From Dipteronia dyeriana (Eukaryota > Streptophyta > Magnoliopsida > Sapindales > Sapindaceae): 64,000 bases of DNA. The position numbers were made by a program, and so were the translations under genes. The notes beneath the pieces were generated by a model. That model was not told the DNA's origin and ran no database searches. It was given only the letters and a program-made list of their open reading frames with translations. Below are positions 60,575 through 64,000 of the stretch, in pieces. The stretch is taken from contig CM065298.1 in NCBI GenBank assembly GCA_032871835.1, forward strand, positions 14,823,096 to 14,887,095, written 5' to 3'. Numbering within the stretch: position 1 is the stretch's first letter; the number at the start of each line of letters is the position of its first letter.

Positions 60575-62290
60575 GATGGTATTTCAACACTGTCATTGCT
60601 TTAATAACTTATGTTTAAAAGACACCAATTATGGTGAACGAATAAAAATACCCTCAATAGTTGTTCCACATAAGATTTCTTTAATTTATTTTACAGTGAC
60701 AGAGTTGTGAAGTAGATGGAGAAAGTCTTGTTAAAACCCAGTCAATTATTTGAACGGCGACGGAGTGAATGCATTCGGGGGTCGAGCTCTCCGCCGAGCT
60801 CGCGGTGGTAGAGCTGCCCAATCATCTCGCTGAGGGGTAGGGGGCAACGCCCTCAGAGTTTTTTTATTTGATCTGTTGTGTGTTGACGAAGATAAATATC
60901 TTGATTTTTGAGACTTTTTGAAACATGTCCGAGTTTTTTTAAAAGAGATCGAGCTTTTTTTGTACATGATCGAGTTTTTTTTTTTTGATAAGGATCGAGT
61001 TTTTTTGTATATGATAGAGCTTTTTTTTGTACATGATCGAGCTTTTTTTTATTAAGGATCGAGTTTTTTTATATGATCGAACTTATTTGTAAGGGATCGA
61101 GCTTTTTTTGTGAGGGGTCGAGTTTTTTTTTAAAGAGATTGAGCTTTTTTTGTACATGATCGAGTTTTTTTTTTGTACATGATCGAGTTTTTTTTTTGTT
61201 AAGGATCAAACTATTTTTTAAACGGATCAAGCTTTTTTGTACATGATCGAGTTTTTTTTGTTAATGATCGAGTTTTTTTTTGTAAGAGATCGAGTTTTTT
61301 TTGTACATGATCGAGCTTTTTTTGTTATGGATGAAGTTTTTTTTTTACATGATCGAGCTTATTTTGTAAGGGATCGAGTTTTTTTTTTTTGTGAGGGATC
61401 GAGTTTTTTTTAAAAGGATCTAGCTTTTTTGTACATGATCGAGTTTTTTTGTACATGATCGAGTTTTGTTTTGTTAAGGATTAAATTTTTTTTTTACATG
61501 ATCGAGCTTATTTTGTAAGAGATCGAGTTTTTTTTGTGAGGGGTCGAGTTTTTTTGTACATGATCGAGTTTTTTTTGTACATGATCAATTTTTTTTTTAC
61601 ATGATCAATTTTTTTTACATGATCGAGGTTATTTTGTAAGGGGTCGAGATTTTTTGTGAGGAATCAAACTTTTTTTTAAAGGATCAAACTTTTTTGTACA
61701 TGATCGAACTTTTTTTGTACATGATCGAGTTTGTTTTGTAAGAGATCGAATTTTTTTTTGTTAAAGATCGAACTTTTTTTTTACATGATCGAGTTTTTTT
61801 TGTAAGGGATCGAGCTTTTTTCTCTTAAGGGATCGAGCTTTTTTCTCTTAAGGGCTCGAGCTTTTTTCTCAAGAGTTTGAGTTTTTTGTCCAAGATTATA
61901 AATTTGTGTGCAGCAGTTTAAAAATGCTTATACCAATATAAAAAAGCTCAGATAAATTTAAAAAAAGTACTCAGACCAATTAGAAAATAGTTCGTAAACA
62001 TATAAAAAAAAGTTCGAACCAGTGTAATAAAATCTCTTACACATATACAACAGCTCTTAAACTTATCAAAAAAACTGGATCATGTTCAGACAAATTGTAA
62101 ATCAATTTTCAGACAAGTTTTTTAGAGAGAGATGAATTACTACTTTCAATTATCAAATTGTGGAGATGGAAGTACAAAGAGAATTAAAAATTGAATATTT
62201 AAGGGCAATATGGATAGTTCACCATAATAGATGCATTTTAAACTTAACTTATTAAACCGGTGACATCACTACAACTCACAAAAAAATATG
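60575..62290 (-). mobile_element. MULE 2, short non-autonomous relative of MULE 1
   Basis: The left end (60580-60645: TTAATAACTTATGTTTAAAA, then ATTATGGTGAA) and the right end on minus (62288-62213: TTAATAAGTTAAGTTTAAAA, then CTATTATGGTGAA) are inverted repeats of the MULE 1 family. The right end, including its inner flank with TTGTCTGAAAATTGATT, matches the left end of MULE 1 best, so this copy lies in the opposite orientation. It is 1.7 kb, with no transposase, and mostly one repeat array. A GC-rich piece (60757-60845, with GAGCTCTCCGCCGAGCTCGC) is unlike the rest. Confidence 0.75.
60897..61900 (-). repeat. GATCGAGC(T)n array in MULE 2
   Basis: Roughly 45 imperfect units of about 18-24 bp: GATCGAG, then CTTTTTTT or TTTTTTTT, then GTACAT, GTAAGG or GTTAAG spacers. 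It is the reverse complement of the arrays at 545-1045 and 3595-4340. There is no coding sense in it. Confidence 0.88.
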
Positions 62291-62528
62291 ATATTTCTCA
62301 CCATTTCTACTAATTTAAGTGGAAAATTATTTGGGTTAGGTTTGGATTTGTTGTTGTCGACATAGGTTTCTCAAGTTATTGGAAAACTCAATCTTCATTT
62401 ATGATAAGCATTTAATTCCATTAATTATATATCTACATGGAGAGGGAGAGAGGGAGAGAGCTATAAGGAGATTTCAAATGTCGGGTTCCTCTGTAACATT
62501 ACATATACACTTTGTAATGTATCTTGGT

Positions 62529-64000
62529 TAGGGGTGGGCCAAAACTGAACCGTCCCAAATTCAATTCGGTTTTTGAAAATGTGATTCGGTTCGACCCATA
62601 TTGAACCAAAAATCGAATTGACCTGAACACCCTTATCTCGGTTCGGTTCGGTTCGAGTCGGTTCAATTCGGTTCAATTCGGTTTTGGACATTTTAGGCCT
62701 CAATTTTTTTTAATCTTCATTTCTTTTTAACTTTTTAGCAACTATAATTGTAATTAGACCTATTGGGCTTCATTTCTATCCACTTAATGAAATTAATAAG
62801 CAATGCCATATAAAACACCGATACTAGAGAAACACACTGATTCATTGTACCCTTCTGAAATTCATTGCTCTAAAGGTAAAGAGAGACAAATAAAAACCAG
62901 AAATTAATGAATTAAAAAAATGTATAAATAGGACTTGTTGGGCTTCATTTTTGTCCACACATAAATAAAAATACATACCAAATCAATCAAAATACTACAT
63001 AGCACAGTCATTTCTATCTACATAATCAACATATAAGTAATATTACAGTCCAAATTAATCAAAATACTTAATAGTAGTCCAGAAAATTGAATCCACAAAA
63101 CATCAATTACATAGAAGGATAGAAGTCCAAAATGCAATATAATAAAACAAAACATAATAATTCAAATGTTATCCTTGTGTTTCTTCAACTTCAAATCTTC
63201 TGCTACAATTTTGTAAATAGAGAAAATATAATTAACTAAAATAAGAAGAAAAATAATAATTATGAATAGAGAAAACAATTACAACAGCGAAATAAAATTC
63301 TTACCTTCATTTCTCCTCAATCTTCATCCATTGTTGCACTTGCCAATCCGTTCTCATGCTCTAAATTAAGACAATAAAAACGTAATTAGCTAACTTAGTG
63401 AATAATAATGATTATATTTAGGGAAAAAAAACAACAAATTTGATAGCTTATTATCATGACTTACCTGTTTCAACATTGGTATAATGTTCTAACATTTGAA
63501 CCGAATTATCTTCATTTTTAGCATGCTCTTCTACAACACACGGTTCAACAATAGAGCAAGAGGCCGGTAACCAATTTCCGGTCAAAATTAAGCCTTCAAC
63601 TATTTTAGGAGTCAATGAACTTCTAAATGGATCAAGTATACGCCCTTCTGTGCTAAATGCGGACTCAGAAGCCACAGTTGAAATCGGCATTGAAAAAACA
63701 TCCTTTGCAATCATCGACAAAATAGGAAATTTCATTGAACAATTCTTCCACCAAGCCAAAAGATCGAACTTGTCATTTAGTTTCTCACAAGCTTCCAACA
63801 AATACAACTCAACCTCACTTTTCCCCATACTAACATCTTCCTCTTGTTGTTTTTGGCCCCATAAACTATCTTCTCTAAACTTTTCTTTCTCAGAAAAAGT
63901 TTCATTCACACCACTCTCAAAAGTGGACACACCATCATTTGACATTACACCCACATAACCATAAAGTTTAATAACAATCATACAATTCTACCAACACTTT
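62529..64000 (-). mobile_element. 3' part of a second hAT element, running off the window
   Basis: The end TAGGGGTGGGCCAAAACTG at 62529 is of a common plant hAT type. It is followed by CGGTTCGGTTCGG-type subterminal repeats (62575-62690), and the transposase C-terminus at 63454-63981 is on minus. The other end lies outside the window. Confidence 0.7.
63454..63981 (-). pseudogene. hAT transposase C-terminal part, partial or with introns
   Basis: The minus-strand frame encodes the hAT dimerisation domain: LLAWWKNCSMKFPILSMIAK, then FSMPISTVASESAFSTEGRI and SSLTPKIVEGLILTGNWL. The tail after that is variable and acidic. Upstream in the gene (to the right) the frame starts in the linker, and the BED finger and catalytic core would lie beyond 64000. 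I see no stop inside this piece, so it may be from an intact gene. It is called pseudogene/partial only because it is cut by the window. Confidence 0.72.

Noticed and set aside
110..62290. One giant 62-kb MULE spanning the window, because the left end at 118 and the right end at 62288 match best
   Set aside because: Each has a nearer inverted partner (4615-4690 and 60580-60645). Two separate elements in opposite orientation explain the matches more simply.

Overview
This is a eukaryotic nuclear window from a flowering plant, most likely a eudicot. It is AT-rich, its genes carry plant-type GT-AG introns, and the families are typical of plants: IST1-like, METTL22-like, DUF1764, DUF630/DUF632, a Rab5-type RABF2 GTPase and an NDR1/HIN1-like (LEA_2) protein. 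The rest is dense in plant transposons. I cannot name the species.

Layout. 0.1-4.7 kb is a degenerate Mutator-like element (MULE) with a broken MuDR-type transposase, a broken DUF1985 (Ulp1-associated) gene and long arrays of a CTCGATC-type repeat. 4.7-11.8 kb has no convincing gene. 11.9-14.5 kb is an IST1-like ESCRT gene (+), 15.4-18.4 kb a METTL22-like methyltransferase (+), and 20.0-20.4 kb a single-exon DUF1764 gene (+) preceded by a Tourist-like MITE. 21.0-22.7 kb is an LTR-retrotransposon remnant. 28.0-33.1 kb is a DUF630/DUF632 gene (+), convergent with a Rab5-like gene at 33.95-36.8 kb (-). A nearly intact hAT transposon (37.1-40.8 kb, perfect 8-bp target duplication) lies about 300 bp upstream of the Rab5 start codon. 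41-44.2 kb is nested MITEs, a G-rich repeat and a PIF/Harbinger remnant. 46.1-52.9 kb is an NDR1/HIN1-like gene whose single recognised intron is about 6.1 kb and holds G-rich repeats, a copia-like LTR and a LINE fragment. 53-60.5 kb is gene-free and built of inverted-repeat elements, including a 1.07-kb foldback and a 1.76-kb long-TIR element. 60.6-62.3 kb is a second member of the first MULE family, in the opposite orientation. 62.5-64 kb is the 3' end of another hAT element running off the window.

The six host genes are unrelated housekeeping or signalling genes and do not form a pathway, although the IST1-like and Rab5-like genes both act in endosomal trafficking. I did not find a clearly new biological system. 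The most distinctive items are the MULE family defined by internal GCTCGATC arrays, the transposon-swollen NHL intron, the recent-looking hAT insertion beside the Rab5 gene, and a GC-AG intron in the methyltransferase gene. All exon structures were worked out by eye from reading frame, splice consensus and family similarity, with no transcript evidence.
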